From Blattabacterium cuenoti (GTDB lineage: Bacteria > Bacteroidota > Bacteroidia > Flavobacteriales > Blattabacteriaceae), in assembly GCF_014251375.1 (NCBI RefSeq), contig NZ_CP059187.1:248001-312000 (forward strand): a DNA stretch of 64,000 nt, in the 5' to 3' direction. The notes under the pieces are model-generated. The model worked only from the letters and a program-made list of their open reading frames with translations, made no database searches and was not told the DNA's origin. How positions within the stretch are numbered: the stretch's first letter is position 1; every line of letters begins with the position of its first letter. This document shows positions 8,652 to 18,474 of the stretch, one piece after another. The position numbers and the translations under genes are program-made.

Positions 8652-10169
8652 ATGAAGAAAATAGTTTTTTATATTTTGATTAGCAGTATTATAAGTTCAT
8701 TGGGAAGTATCGCAGCATACAAAAAATATGCTAAATCCTTTCTTTCTCCTTCATATGAAGTTTATCCAAGGAAAAAACGGGCATCATCAGCATTAGTTGA
8801 TTCTTCAGGATTACCTGATTTTACTAGAGTAGTAGAAAAAACAATCCATGCAGTAGTCAATGTAAAAAATTACTCTAGAAATATTGGAGGAGTTGGAGGA
8901 AACAATAAATTAGATCCATTCGACTTTTTTTTTGGATTTCCTGATGATTTAGAAAAAGGAAGAATTCCTCAAAAAAACGATTTTATTGGTCTTCATGGAT
9001 CTGGAGTAATTATATCTCCTGATGGATACATTGTTACCAATAATCATGTTATTAAACATGCAGAAAAAATCGAGATTACTCTCAATGATCAAAGATCTTA
9101 TAGAGCAAAACTAATGGGAACAGATCCTAGCACTGATATAGCATTGTTAAAAATAAATGAAAAAAATTTACCCTTTATTTATTTTTCTGATTCTAATCAA
9201 GTAAAAGTAGGAGAATGGGTTTTGGCTATAGGAAATCCTTTTGATTTGAATTCCACTGTTACTGCTGGAATTATAAGTGCAAAAAACAGAAGTTTGGGAA
9301 TTTTAAGAGGAGAAAATCAAGCAGCTATAGAATCGTTTTTTCAAACGGATGCTGCAGTGAATCCTGGAAATAGTGGGGGTGCATTGGTAAACACAAATGG
9401 AGAATTAATTGGAATTAATACTGCTATCTCTTCAGTTACAGGAAATTTTATAGGATATAGTTTTGCCGCTCCTTCCAATTTAGTGGGAAAAGTAATACAA
9501 GATATAAAAAAATATGGAACTGTACAACGTGCCTTTTTAGGAGTCAAAGGAATGGATCTTTCTAAGTCTGAATATTTAAAAGCTTATAATCATAAAACGC
9601 ATACAAACATAAAACAGCAAAAAGGGTTCTTAATTGGAGAAGTTCTTCCTGGAAGCGGAGCTTATAATGCAGGAATTCAAAAAGGAGATATTATCAAAAG
9701 GATAGACGGAAAGTCAATACAAAACATTGCTGATTTATCATTTATAGTTGGCACAAAACATCCAGGAGATCAAATCAAAATAAATATTCTCCGTAATGGA
9801 AAAAGAAAAGATTTTAACGTAATTCTAAGAGATAGACAAGGAAGAAAAAAGATTATAAGAAAAGAAGATATGGATCCATCTGAATTACTAGGTGCAACTT
9901 TTGAATCTATTGAAAAAAAAAAGAGAAAATATTTAGGAATTGATTATGGAATTCGAGTCAAAGAAATAAAAAAATCGGGTCGTTTGAGTGGTATTGGAAT
10001 AGAAGAAGGAGATATTATCTTATCTCTCAATGGAGAAAAAATGGAAAAACCTAGCGATATAAATAGTGTATTACATAGTTTATTAATAAAAAAACATTCA
10101 GGAGATGTCCCCGTAAAATACATTAAAAAAAATGGTGAAGTTTATATAGTTCTATTTGAAATAGATTAG
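8652..10169 (+). CDS. periplasmic serine protease/chaperone, DegP/HtrA family
   Basis: This 505-residue Do-type protease degrades or refolds damaged envelope proteins. I chose the ATG at 8652 because it begins a clean signal peptide (MKKIVFYILISS); a TTG at 8613 in frame would add 13 unlikely residues. In the 8652 numbering the catalytic triad is H132 (NNHVI), D162 (STDIAL) and S241 (GNSGGAL). Two PDZ domains follow at about 270-375 and 400-505. The gene overlaps the convergent permease gene by 4 bp. Confidence 0.93.
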   Translation: MKKIVFYILISSIISSLGSIAAYKKYAKSFLSPSYEVYPRKKRASSALVDSSGLPDFTRVVEKTIHAVVNVKNYSRNIGGVGGNNKLDPFDFFFGFPDDLEKGRIPQKNDFIGLHGSGVIISPDGYIVTNNHVIKHAEKIEITLNDQRSYRAKLMGTDPSTDIALLKINEKNLPFIYFSDSNQVKVGEWVLAIGNPFDLNSTVTAGIISAKNRSLGILRGENQAAIESFFQTDAAVNPGNSGGALVNTNGELIGINTAISSVTGNFIGYSFAAPSNLVGKVIQDIKKYGTVQRAFLGVKGMDLSKSEYLKAYNHKTHTNIKQQKGFLIGEVLPGSGAYNAGIQKGDIIKRIDGKSIQNIADLSFIVGTKHPGDQIKINILRNGKRKDFNVILRDRQGRKKIIRKEDMDPSELLGATFESIEKKKRKYLGIDYGIRVKEIKKSGRLSGIGIEEGDIILSLNGEKMEKPSDINSVLHSLLIKKHSGDVPVKYIKKNGEVYIVLFEID

Positions 10170-11266
10170 AAATCTAAACTTCTGTTCCTGTTCCAATAAA
10201 GAAGAATTGTGATTATTCCAAAAATTCCATTCGGGATCCAAACAGATAAATAAGGAGGTAAATAATCTTTTGTGGAATAGACTTTCGTAAATTCTATGGA
10301 AAATAGATATAAAAAAGCTAAGATAATTCCAATTACTAGATTTTTTTCTATTCCTCCTTTTTTCTTTTTTGATGCAATAGATAATCCTAAAAGAGTAAAT
10401 ATAAAATTAGAAAAAGGTAAACTTATTCTTTGATAATATTCATTCAAATGAATATTTATATTTTTGGATCCTCTTTTTTTTTCTATTTCTATAAATTTTT
10501 TTAGTTCAGAACTGGTCATTGTTTCTGCTATATATTCTTCCGGTAAAAGCTCTTCTGGAGAGAGAAAAAAATTTTTATTCATATAAATTCCTCTAAAAAA
10601 TAGGTCTTTATTTTTTTTTATATAGGTTTCACTATAATCATATAATATATATATATGATTTTTTTTTGACCAAAATATATTTTTTGACTTTAAAATATAT
10701 GCCAGTTTCTTTCCATTAAATTTTTGATAAACAAATTCATCTCCTATATTTTTTTTTCTTGAAAAATTTCGAATAAAAATATATTCATTTTTAGATATTT
10801 GAGTACTGATCGTCTGATTGTTTTCATATTTATTCTTATATCTTGAACTTAACAAATATTGGTAATGGAATTTATTTTTCTTTTTGTTAGCTAAAGGTAA
10901 AAAAGAATGATTAATTGTAAAACTACTCATTCCTATAATGGAAGATGAGATCAAATAAGGGATGGTCATTCTTTTAAAACTAATTCCACTTCCTAGAATA
11001 GCAATAATTTCTGAATTATTTGTTAATCTTGACGTAAAAAAAATAACGGATAAAAAAACGGAAATGGGAGAAAAAGTATTGGCAAACCATATCGACCAAT
11101 ATGGATAATAACGGATTACAGCTTCTTTAATTGATCCTTGATTGTTTTCTAATCTGTGCATACGTTGAGTTATATCAATAACTACGGATAATATTTGACC
11201 TCCTATCAGAATAAATAGAAAGGTAACAAGAACATTAAGAATGATATAACGATCTAATATTTTCAT
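10166..11266 (-). CDS. LptF/LptG-family permease
   Basis: This 366-residue inner-membrane protein has the YjgP/YjgQ layout: three N-terminal membrane segments (residues about 8-30, 55-77 and 95-120), a large periplasmic domain (about 130-275) and three C-terminal segments. The opening ILDRYIIL and the second-segment FTSRLTNNSEI region are typical. LptF and LptG pair with LptB to extract lipopolysaccharide. I cannot tell F from G here and see only one copy in the window. It sits 3 bp after tgt on the same strand. Confidence 0.85.
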   Translation of the reverse strand: MKILDRYIILNVLVTFLFILIGGQILSVVIDITQRMHRLENNQGSIKEAVIRYYPYWSIWFANTFSPISVFLSVIFFTSRLTNNSEIIAILGSGISFKRMTIPYLISSSIIGMSSFTINHSFLPLANKKKNKFHYQYLLSSRYKNKYENNQTISTQISKNEYIFIRNFSRKKNIGDEFVYQKFNGKKLAYILKSKNIFWSKKNHIYILYDYSETYIKKNKDLFFRGIYMNKNFFLSPEELLPEEYIAETMTSSELKKFIEIEKKRGSKNINIHLNEYYQRISLPFSNFIFTLLGLSIASKKKKGGIEKNLVIGIILAFLYLFSIEFTKVYSTKDYLPPYLSVWIPNGIFGIITILLYWNRNRSLDF

Positions 11267-11269
11267 TTA

Positions 11270-12400
11270 TTATAAACGTTTTTTTAGAGAAGGAATGATT
11301 GATTTTTTCCAAGAAAAAAAAGTTTCTTTCAGAATATGATTCCTTGCTTTTTTCATTAAATTGAAATAAAAAGAAAGGTTATGTAAAGAAACTATTTGTT
11401 TTGCTAAATCTTCTCTGGAATAAAAGAGATGTCTGACATAAGATTTACTATATGATTTATCTACATAAGAATTTCCAAATTCATCTAAACAAGAAAAATC
11501 TTTTTCCCATTTTTTATTTTTAATATTAATTACCCCTCCCCATGTAAATAACATTCCGTGCCGTCCATTCCTTGTAGGAATAACGCAATCAAACATATCA
11601 ATTCCAAGTGCAATTCCTTCTAAAATTTCTTCAGGATTTCCGACTCCCATTAAATATCTTGGTTTTTCTTTAGGTAAAATATCTGTCACTATATCAATGA
11701 TGTCTTGTGTTCTTTTTTTTTCTTCTCCTAAACTTAATCCTCCTATTGCATTTCCTTCAGAATCTTTTAAGTCAGAAATTTCTTCCGCAGAATACTTTCT
11801 TAGATCAGGATAAATACTTCCTTGAACTATAGGAAAAAAATTTTGTTTATACCTATATTTTTCGGGATTCTTTTTTAAGAAAGAAGAACATTTTTTTAAC
11901 CAACTGTGTGTTTTTTTTAGAGATGATTTTGCATAACTATAACTGCAAGGAAAAGGGGGGCAATCGTCAAAAGCCAGAATCATATCTCCTCCTATAAACC
12001 GTTGGATTTTCATAGAGATTTCGGGAGATAAAAAATGAAAAGATCCATCTATAAGAGATTTAAACATCACTCCATCTTCCGTTATTTTATTCAACTTTTT
12101 CATAGAGTAAATTTGAAATCCACCACTATCTGTTAAAATAGATTCTTTCCAATTCATAAATGCATGAAGTCCTCCTGCATGATGTAATATTTCAATACCA
12201 GGACGAAAATATAAATGAAATGTATTTCCAAGAATGATCTTAAATCCTACATTATACAGTTCATGTTGGGGAATAGATTTTACACTTCCTTTTGAAGCTA
12301 CGGGCATAAAAACTGGAGTTTCTATTTTTCCATGATCTGTTTCTATTATTCCAGCTCTTGCTTTAGAGTAGTTATCTTTTTTTATTAAATAAAATTTCAT
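11270..12400 (-). CDS. tgt: queuine/preQ1 tRNA-ribosyltransferase (tRNA-guanine transglycosylase)
   Basis: Tgt, 376 residues, exchanges guanine-34 for a queuosine precursor in GUN-anticodon tRNAs. The catalytic aspartates are present: D91 in LTDSGGFQ and D271 in MFDCVIPTRNGRHG. The C-terminal zinc site is not the usual C-x-C-x2-C...H: the region reads DFSCLDEFGNSYVDKSYSK with only one cysteine (C304), although the final His (H340) remains. From memory, relatives in Bacteroidota share this loss, so it need not mean inactivity. It heads a minus-strand pair with the Lpt permease. Confidence 0.93.
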   Translation of the reverse strand: MKFYLIKKDNYSKARAGIIETDHGKIETPVFMPVASKGSVKSIPQHELYNVGFKIILGNTFHLYFRPGIEILHHAGGLHAFMNWKESILTDSGGFQIYSMKKLNKITEDGVMFKSLIDGSFHFLSPEISMKIQRFIGGDMILAFDDCPPFPCSYSYAKSSLKKTHSWLKKCSSFLKKNPEKYRYKQNFFPIVQGSIYPDLRKYSAEEISDLKDSEGNAIGGLSLGEEKKRTQDIIDIVTDILPKEKPRYLMGVGNPEEILEGIALGIDMFDCVIPTRNGRHGMLFTWGGVINIKNKKWEKDFSCLDEFGNSYVDKSYSKSYVRHLFYSREDLAKQIVSLHNLSFYFNLMKKARNHILKETFFSWKKSIIPSLKKRL

Positions 12401-12498
12401 TTTTTTTGTAAAAATTTAATCAAATGATTATAAAAAGTGATAAAGTATAATTTAGTACTCATACTCAAGAATCTATTAAAAAAAAAGAAACAAAAAAA

Positions 12499-13422
12499 AT
12501 GAATTTACAACATTATTTTTCCCACAATCCAGTTCTTTTAAAAGAAAGCATAGAGAATTTGATTACAGATCAGAATGGAATTTATGTAGATGTCACATTT
12601 GGTGGAGGTGGACACTCTTCTGCTCTTTTAAAAAAATTAGATAGAAAAGCGACTTTAATTGCTTTAGACAAGGATCAAGAAGCAATCAAAAAAAACCTTA
12701 TAAAGGATAAACGATTTCATTTATTTCACGAGAATTTTATTTACATTAAACGTATACTGAATCGCTATCATATTAAAAAAGTATCAGGAATATTAGCTGA
12801 TTTAGGAATTTCTTCTCATCAAATAGAGAATCCTATGAGAGGATTTTCTTATAGATTAAAGAACTGTATTTTGGATATGAGAATGAATCAAAATGATATT
12901 TATTCCGCTCAATATGTTTTGAATAAATATTCAAAAAATAAATTATTTCATATGTTTTCTGAATATGGCGAATTTAGAAACGCAAGAAGAATTGTTGAAA
13001 AAATATTAAAAAAACGTTTTAAACAACCTATTAAAACTACATCTGATTTAATGAATATTTTTTTTTTAAAAAAAGTATCTTTTGAAAAAAAAAGAAGATT
13101 CTTTGCAAGAATTTTCCAATCTATACGAATAGAAGTCAATAATGAAATAAATTTTTTAAAAGATTTCTTGATAGAATCTTCTAATCTCCTACTTCCAGGA
13201 GGAAGAATAGCAATGATTTCATATCATTCAGTAGAGGATAGGATCATAAAATATTTTTTTAAAACAGGAATTTTAAATCAAAGAAAAGGATATATCGTAA
13301 ATAAGAAAAATATGATTCCATTCAAAATGATACATAAAAAAGTCATCAGACCAAACCATTTAGAAATTAAAAATAATCCAAGATCTAGAAGTGCTGGGTT
13401 AAGAATTGCTGAAAAATTATAA
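12499..13422 (+). CDS. rsmH: 16S rRNA (cytosine(1402)-N(4))-methyltransferase
   Basis: RsmH (MraW), 307 residues, methylates C1402 of 16S rRNA with SAM. The N-terminal HNPVLLKESI, SAM loop DVTFGGGGHS at 31-40, ADLGISSHQ and the late SYHSVEDRIIK motif are all present. It is the first gene of the division and cell wall cluster. No mraZ lies upstream: the 98-bp gap to tgt holds only A/T-rich sequence. Confidence 0.95.
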   Translation: MNLQHYFSHNPVLLKESIENLITDQNGIYVDVTFGGGGHSSALLKKLDRKATLIALDKDQEAIKKNLIKDKRFHLFHENFIYIKRILNRYHIKKVSGILADLGISSHQIENPMRGFSYRLKNCILDMRMNQNDIYSAQYVLNKYSKNKLFHMFSEYGEFRNARRIVEKILKKRFKQPIKTTSDLMNIFFLKKVSFEKKRRFFARIFQSIRIEVNNEINFLKDFLIESSNLLLPGGRIAMISYHSVEDRIIKYFFKTGILNQRKGYIVNKKNMIPFKMIHKKVIRPNHLEIKNNPRSRSAGLRIAEKL

Positions 13423-13467
13423 ATTTTCTGTATGTAATTTTTTTAAAAAAATAAAAAAAATAAAAAA

Positions 13468-13806
13468 ATGAAAAGAAATTTTTCTATCAAAGAAATTCTG
13501 AAAGGAAAATTTTTAGTTGAAGAAAATGCATCTCGTAGTTGGAGTTTTATTATATTTCTTACGTTTCTTTCTTTAATAAGTATTACTAGTTCTCATATCA
13601 TGGACAGAAAAATAAAAAAGTTGACTCAGATGAGCGAAGAAATCAAAGAATTAAAATCTATATACGCAGATTTACATAGTCAATGTATGCAAATGCAATT
13701 AGCATCTGTTCTAAATAAATTAGTTAAGGGATTAAAACATTTAGAAGAACCTCCATATGAATTAATTTTAGAAGAAAAACAAAATAGGGATTTTAAAACA
13801 AAATGA
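13468..13806 (+). CDS. ftsL: FtsL-like cell division protein
   Basis: This 112-residue protein is a small bitopic membrane protein between rsmH and ftsI, the standard place of ftsL. It has a short basic N-terminus, one membrane segment at about 27-44 (FIIFLTFLSLISITSSHIM) and a periplasmic heptad-like helix rich in Lys/Leu/Glu, as expected for the FtsL-DivIC coiled coil. Sequence conservation in this family is poor, so the call rests mainly on position and topology. Confidence 0.78.
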   Translation: MKRNFSIKEILKGKFLVEENASRSWSFIIFLTFLSLISITSSHIMDRKIKKLTQMSEEIKELKSIYADLHSQCMQMQLASVLNKLVKGLKHLEEPPYELILEEKQNRDFKTK

Positions 13807-13816
13807 TGAAAGACAG

Positions 13817-15781
13817 ATGAAAGACAAAAGACATATTTTATTATATAAATCTTATTTAATTGGTTTTTTATTCATATGTATTGCAGTACGAATTATTTTC
13901 AACTTATTCCAGATTCAAAATACGTCAATAGATAAAAGATTTGTTATTAGAACCAATTTAATTAGGGCAAAACGTGGAAATATTTATGCTTCAGATAATA
14001 GTATTATAGCTATGTCTATCATAAAGTATGATATTTATATAGACTTTAGATCTATAAAAGAAAAATTATTTCAAGATAATATTTCTTTTTTATGTGATTC
14101 CTTGGAATGTTTATTGAGAAAACCAAAATCTTTTTTTTATGAAAGATTTCAATTCGAAAAGAAAAGGGGAAATAGATATTTCTTATTAGTAAAGAATTTG
14201 GATTATACACATTTAAAAAGATTACAAAGTTTTCCCATATTCAATCAAGGACAAATTCGAGGAGGTTTGATTACAGAAAAAAAAATATTCCGAATTCATA
14301 CATTCGAAAATGTAGGTGGAAAAAGAACATTAGGATATGATGATCATAGAGGAAAGGCAGGGTTGGAAGGAGCTTTTAGTAAATATCTTAAAGGAAAAAA
14401 TGGAATAAGATTAGAACAACGTATTAGTTATAAAATATGGAAACCATTAAATTCAGGAAATCAAGTAGATCCGGAAGATGGAAAAGATGTTTATTCTACT
14501 CTCGACATATCTTTGCAAGATGTAGCTTATCATGCATTACTTAAAGAATTATTCATTTCTCGTGCAGAACATGGATGTGTTATTCTCATGGATGTAAAAA
14601 GTGGAAAAATACCTGTCATGATTAATTTGGAAAAAACAAAAAAAAATACTTATGAAGATTTAAGAAACTTTGCTGTATGGGAAGGAAATGAGCCTGGATC
14701 TACTTTCAAGACTATGTCCCTTCTTGCAGCTTTAGAGGACAAAAAAATAGATGTCAACATGATTGTAAATACAGAAGGGGGAGTTTTTAAATTGAAAGGA
14801 AAAGAGATTCGAGACAGTCATTATAGAGGAGATAAAAAAATGAATCCAAAACAAATTTTAGAACGGTCCTCCAATGTAGGAATAGCAAAAATTATTTATG
14901 AACATTACGAAAAAAATCCAAAAGAATTTATGAAACATTTGTACAGATGGAAATTAAATAAAAAAATAGGAATAGATATTCCAGGAGAAAGTGATCCTTT
15001 TATCCCCAATCCTGGAAATAAAAATTGGAGCGAAATAACATTACCATGGATGACTTTTGGATATAACATCAAATTAACTCCTTTGCAAATACTCACTTTT
15101 TATAATGCTATCGCCAACAAAGGGAAAATGATAAAACCTCTTTTTATTAGAGAAATTAAATTCCATGGAAAAAGTATAAAAAAGTATACAAACCCTATAG
15201 TTATAAATCCTTCTATCGCAACAGAAACCTCTTTAAAAAAAGTTAGAAACATGTTAGAAGGAGTTGTAAAAAATGGAACAGCTAAAAAATATTATAATCC
15301 AGAGTATCCTTATGCAGGAAAAACTGGAACAACACAATTAAATTATTGGAAAAAAAGATTTTTAACAACAACTTACAATAGTTCTTTTGTAGGATATTTT
15401 CCTGCTAAAAATCCAAAATATTCCTGTATTGTTGTTATTTCAAAACCAGAAAAAGGATATTATGGAATAGAAGTTGCAGTTCCTGTATTCGATACAATAG
15501 CTAGATATATCTATACAAGAGAAAAAAAGAAAAACTTTTTCAAGACAAATAAATCGAATATTAATTTTATAAAAAAAATTAAGGAATCAAAACCCTATTT
15601 TCTTGACAAAGGAATTATGCCGAATCTCATTTCTGTTCCTGGAAAAGAAATTATTCCTATTTTAGAAAATAAAGGGTTCTCTATCAAATATAAAGGAATA
15701 GGAAAAGTTATTAGTCAGTCAGTAAAACCAGGAAATAAATTGAAAAGAAATCAAGTTATATCTCTTGAACTAGAAGAATGA
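13817..15781 (+). CDS. ftsI: division-specific transpeptidase (penicillin-binding protein 3) with PASTA domain
   Basis: This 654-residue class B PBP cross-links septal peptidoglycan. It has an N-terminal membrane anchor at about 11-32, a dimerisation domain, then the transpeptidase domain with S295-T-F-K, S351-S-N353 and K502-T-G-T. A single C-terminal PASTA domain (from about 598, MPNLISVPGKE) resembles the Spo VD-type architecture common in Bacteroidota. The gene begins 10 bp after ftsL and its stop overlaps murE as ATGA. Confidence 0.94.
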   Translation: MKDKRHILLYKSYLIGFLFICIAVRIIFNLFQIQNTSIDKRFVIRTNLIRAKRGNIYASDNSIIAMSIIKYDIYIDFRSIKEKLFQDNISFLCDSLECLLRKPKSFFYERFQFEKKRGNRYFLLVKNLDYTHLKRLQSFPIFNQGQIRGGLITEKKIFRIHTFENVGGKRTLGYDDHRGKAGLEGAFSKYLKGKNGIRLEQRISYKIWKPLNSGNQVDPEDGKDVYSTLDISLQDVAYHALLKELFISRAEHGCVILMDVKSGKIPVMINLEKTKKNTYEDLRNFAVWEGNEPGSTFKTMSLLAALEDKKIDVNMIVNTEGGVFKLKGKEIRDSHYRGDKKMNPKQILERSSNVGIAKIIYEHYEKNPKEFMKHLYRWKLNKKIGIDIPGESDPFIPNPGNKNWSEITLPWMTFGYNIKLTPLQILTFYNAIANKGKMIKPLFIREIKFHGKSIKKYTNPIVINPSIATETSLKKVRNMLEGVVKNGTAKKYYNPEYPYAGKTGTTQLNYWKKRFLTTTYNSSFVGYFPAKNPKYSCIVVISKPEKGYYGIEVAVPVFDTIARYIYTREKKKNFFKTNKSNINFIKKIKESKPYFLDKGIMPNLISVPGKEIIPILENKGFSIKYKGIGKVISQSVKPGNKLKRNQVISLELEE

Positions 15782-17271
15782 AAAAAATATTAAAACATAT
15801 TTTAAAAAAAATACATATCTCAAAAATAATAGGACAGACTTCAAAATTGATAGAAGGGATTTCTATGGATTCTAAAACAGTAAAAAAAAATATGATTTTT
15901 TTAGCCAGAAAAGGGAAAAAAATAGACGGCCATCAATTTATTATGGAGGCGATACAAAAAGGTGCAAATACTATAATTTGCGAAAAAATACACACCTCCC
16001 TTCCCCTTATTCATGATCATAAGGAAATAACTTATATAGTTGTTCCAAATTCAACGGATTCTTTAGGAATTCTTTCTTCTAATTTTTATGATAATCCTAC
16101 TAGAAAAATAAAATTAGTAGGAATTACTGGAACAAATGGAAAAACTTCTGTTGCTACTATCCTCCATCAATTGTTTTATGAAATGGGAGAAAAGTCTATT
16201 CTGATTTCTACCATGGGGATAAAAATTTTATTAGACGAATTTCCGACTATTCATACAACACCTGATATTATTGAAATTAATAAATATTTAAACCTTTCGA
16301 TACAAAAAAAATGTAAATATGCATTTATGGAAGTCAGTTCACATGGAATTCATCAAAAAAGAATTGATGGATTATTATTTTCAGGTGGAGTATTTACTAA
16401 TATAACACATGACCACTTAGATTATCATGAATCTTTTGAGAATTATTTATCAACTAAAAGATATTTTTTTTCAAATTTTTTGCATCAAGATGCTTTTGCT
16501 CTGATAAACTCAGATGATCAGAATTCACATAAAATCATAAAAAATATTTTGGCTAAAACCTATTCATATGGAATAAAGAAAAAAGCAGATTACAATATCA
16601 AAATTTTAGAAAGAAATGGGAATGGGAACAAGTTACTTATTAATAATGGGCAGGCTTTTTTAACCTGTTTAATAGGAGAATTTAATGTTTATAACTTATT
16701 AGCAAGTTACGTTACAGCTATCCTATTGGGGAAGAAAAAACATGAAATCTTGAAAAAGATAAAAAAAGTACAACCTATAAAAGGACGTTTCGAACAATTT
16801 TTATCTTATTCAGGGATACGGATAATTATTGATTACGCTCATAATCCAGGTGGATTAAAAACAGTTTTAAAGACTATTAAAAAAATGAAAAAAAAAGATG
16901 AAAAATTAATTTGCGTGATAGGGTGTGGAGGAAATAGAGATAGAGAAAAACGTTCTTTAATGGGGCGAATAGTTTATGAAACATGTGATAGATCTATTTT
17001 TACATCAGATAATCCTAGAGAAGAGGATCCAAATAAAATCTTAACAGAGATGAAAAAATTTCGATCCTATAAAAAAGAGTATTCTTCTTCTATTATAACT
17101 GTTATAAACAGAAAAAAAGCGATCGAAACAGCAATTCAAATTGCAAAAAAAAAAGATATTATTCTTATAGCGGGAAAAGGACATGAAAATTATCAGGAAA
17201 TTAAAGGAAAACGTTATTTTTTTGACGATATGAAAATCGTTAAAACATTATTATTAAATAATAATAAATAA
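15778..17271 (+). CDS. murE: UDP-MurNAc-tripeptide ligase, meso-diaminopimelate-adding
   Basis: MurE, 497 residues, adds the third stem-peptide residue in the cytoplasm. The ATP loop is GITGTNGKTS (about 115-124). The DNPR motif at 411-414 is the known signature of meso-DAP-specific MurE, consistent with dapF in the window. The C-terminal GKGHENYQ segment is also typical. Start ATG overlaps the ftsI stop by 4 bp, so the two are probably translationally coupled. Confidence 0.95.
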   Translation: MKKILKHILKKIHISKIIGQTSKLIEGISMDSKTVKKNMIFLARKGKKIDGHQFIMEAIQKGANTIICEKIHTSLPLIHDHKEITYIVVPNSTDSLGILSSNFYDNPTRKIKLVGITGTNGKTSVATILHQLFYEMGEKSILISTMGIKILLDEFPTIHTTPDIIEINKYLNLSIQKKCKYAFMEVSSHGIHQKRIDGLLFSGGVFTNITHDHLDYHESFENYLSTKRYFFSNFLHQDAFALINSDDQNSHKIIKNILAKTYSYGIKKKADYNIKILERNGNGNKLLINNGQAFLTCLIGEFNVYNLLASYVTAILLGKKKHEILKKIKKVQPIKGRFEQFLSYSGIRIIIDYAHNPGGLKTVLKTIKKMKKKDEKLICVIGCGGNRDREKRSLMGRIVYETCDRSIFTSDNPREEDPNKILTEMKKFRSYKKEYSSSIITVINRKKAIETAIQIAKKKDIILIAGKGHENYQEIKGKRYFFDDMKIVKTLLLNNNK

Positions 17272-17288
17272 ATACTTTTACATTTTTT

Positions 17289-18470
17289 ATGAAATTATTA
17301 TTTAATAATTCTATTTTTTTCAGATCAGTAATTGCTTTTTTTTTATCTATTTGCATGGCATTGGTTTTTCATAAAAAAATGATTTTATACCAGATAAAAA
17401 AAAAAAAAATAGGAGAAAAAATACGAGATATTGGACTAGTGGGGCAAAAAAAAAAAGAAGGGACTCCAACAATGGGTGGAATTATAATTATAATTTCATC
17501 ATTAATTCCTACATTTTTTCTTTCTGCATTGAAAAATGTATATGTGATGATTTTGATTGTGACTACCTTATATATGGGATGTATTGGTTTTATAGATGAT
17601 TATATAAAAATAAAATATAATAAAAATGGACTTCATGGGATTGGGAAAATATTGGGGCAAATAATTTTAGGAATCTTCATTGGAAGTACGATGTCTTTTC
17701 ATAAAAATGTTACTTTAAATCTAAAGAATAAAGATTATAATAATTCTAAGGAATCTATTCCAACTTATTTTTCACTGGAAAGAGAGCATGTTTTTAAAAC
17801 AACTCTTCCTATGATGAATCATAGGAATGAATTTGACTACGCTTATCTTTTAAAATGGTATAATCAAAAATGGGAAAAACATACGTGGATGATTTTTATT
17901 CCTATTGTGATTGGAATTACTGTATCTCTATCCAATGGGGCGAACCTTACTGATGGAATAGATGGGTTAACAGCTGGAATTTCTTCTATTATTCTTTTGA
18001 CATTATCCTTATTATCTTTTATTTCTAGTAATAAAAATTTATCTTTTTATCTTCATCTAATCTATATTCCTAACATAGGAGAAATATCCATATTCTCTTT
18101 TTCTTTTTTAGGTGCTTTGATTGGGTTTCTTTGGTATAATACGTATCCAGCGCAAATCTTTATGGGAGATACAGGAAGTTTAACTATAGGGGGAGTTATT
18201 TCTGCATTGGCTATTATTACTAGAAAAGAATTAATACTTCCTATTTTAGGTGGAATTTTTTTGATAGAAAATATTTCTGTCATAATACAGGTATTGTATT
18301 TTAAATATTCCAAAATAAAATATGGAATAGGAAAAAGGATTTTTCTAATGGCTCCTTTACATCATCATTTTCAAAAATTAGGATATCACGAAAGTAAAAT
18401 AGTCAATCGTTTTTTTATCATACAAATGATTTTATCTGTTGTAGTAGTATTGATGGTAATTGTTTTGTAA
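17289..18470 (+). CDS. mraY: phospho-N-acetylmuramoyl-pentapeptide-transferase
   Basis: MraY, 393 residues, makes lipid I by transferring phospho-MurNAc-pentapeptide to undecaprenyl phosphate in the inner membrane. About ten hydrophobic segments are present, with the Asp motifs DDYIK and NLTDGIDGL and the late APLHHHFQ histidine motif. The middle is enlarged by a hydrophilic loop (about 150-195) as in other Bacteroidota. A run of 14 A lies at 17396-17409 within codons 36-41, an obvious slippage site in an essential gene. Confidence 0.94.
   Translation: MKLLFNNSIFFRSVIAFFLSICMALVFHKKMILYQIKKKKIGEKIRDIGLVGQKKKEGTPTMGGIIIIISSLIPTFFLSALKNVYVMILIVTTLYMGCIGFIDDYIKIKYNKNGLHGIGKILGQIILGIFIGSTMSFHKNVTLNLKNKDYNNSKESIPTYFSLEREHVFKTTLPMMNHRNEFDYAYLLKWYNQKWEKHTWMIFIPIVIGITVSLSNGANLTDGIDGLTAGISSIILLTLSLLSFISSNKNLSFYLHLIYIPNIGEISIFSFSFLGALIGFLWYNTYPAQIFMGDTGSLTIGGVISALAIITRKELILPILGGIFLIENISVIIQVLYFKYSKIKYGIGKRIFLMAPLHHHFQKLGYHESKIVNRFFIIQMILSVVVVLMVIVL
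17396..17409 (+). repeat. 14-base poly(A) tract inside mraY
   Basis: Fourteen consecutive A residues encode part of the cytoplasmic Ile-Lys-Lys-Lys-Lys-Ile stretch near the N-terminus of MraY. It is the longest mononucleotide run I found in any coding region here. The frame is intact at this exact length. Confidence 0.9.
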
Positions 18471-18474
18471 CATA

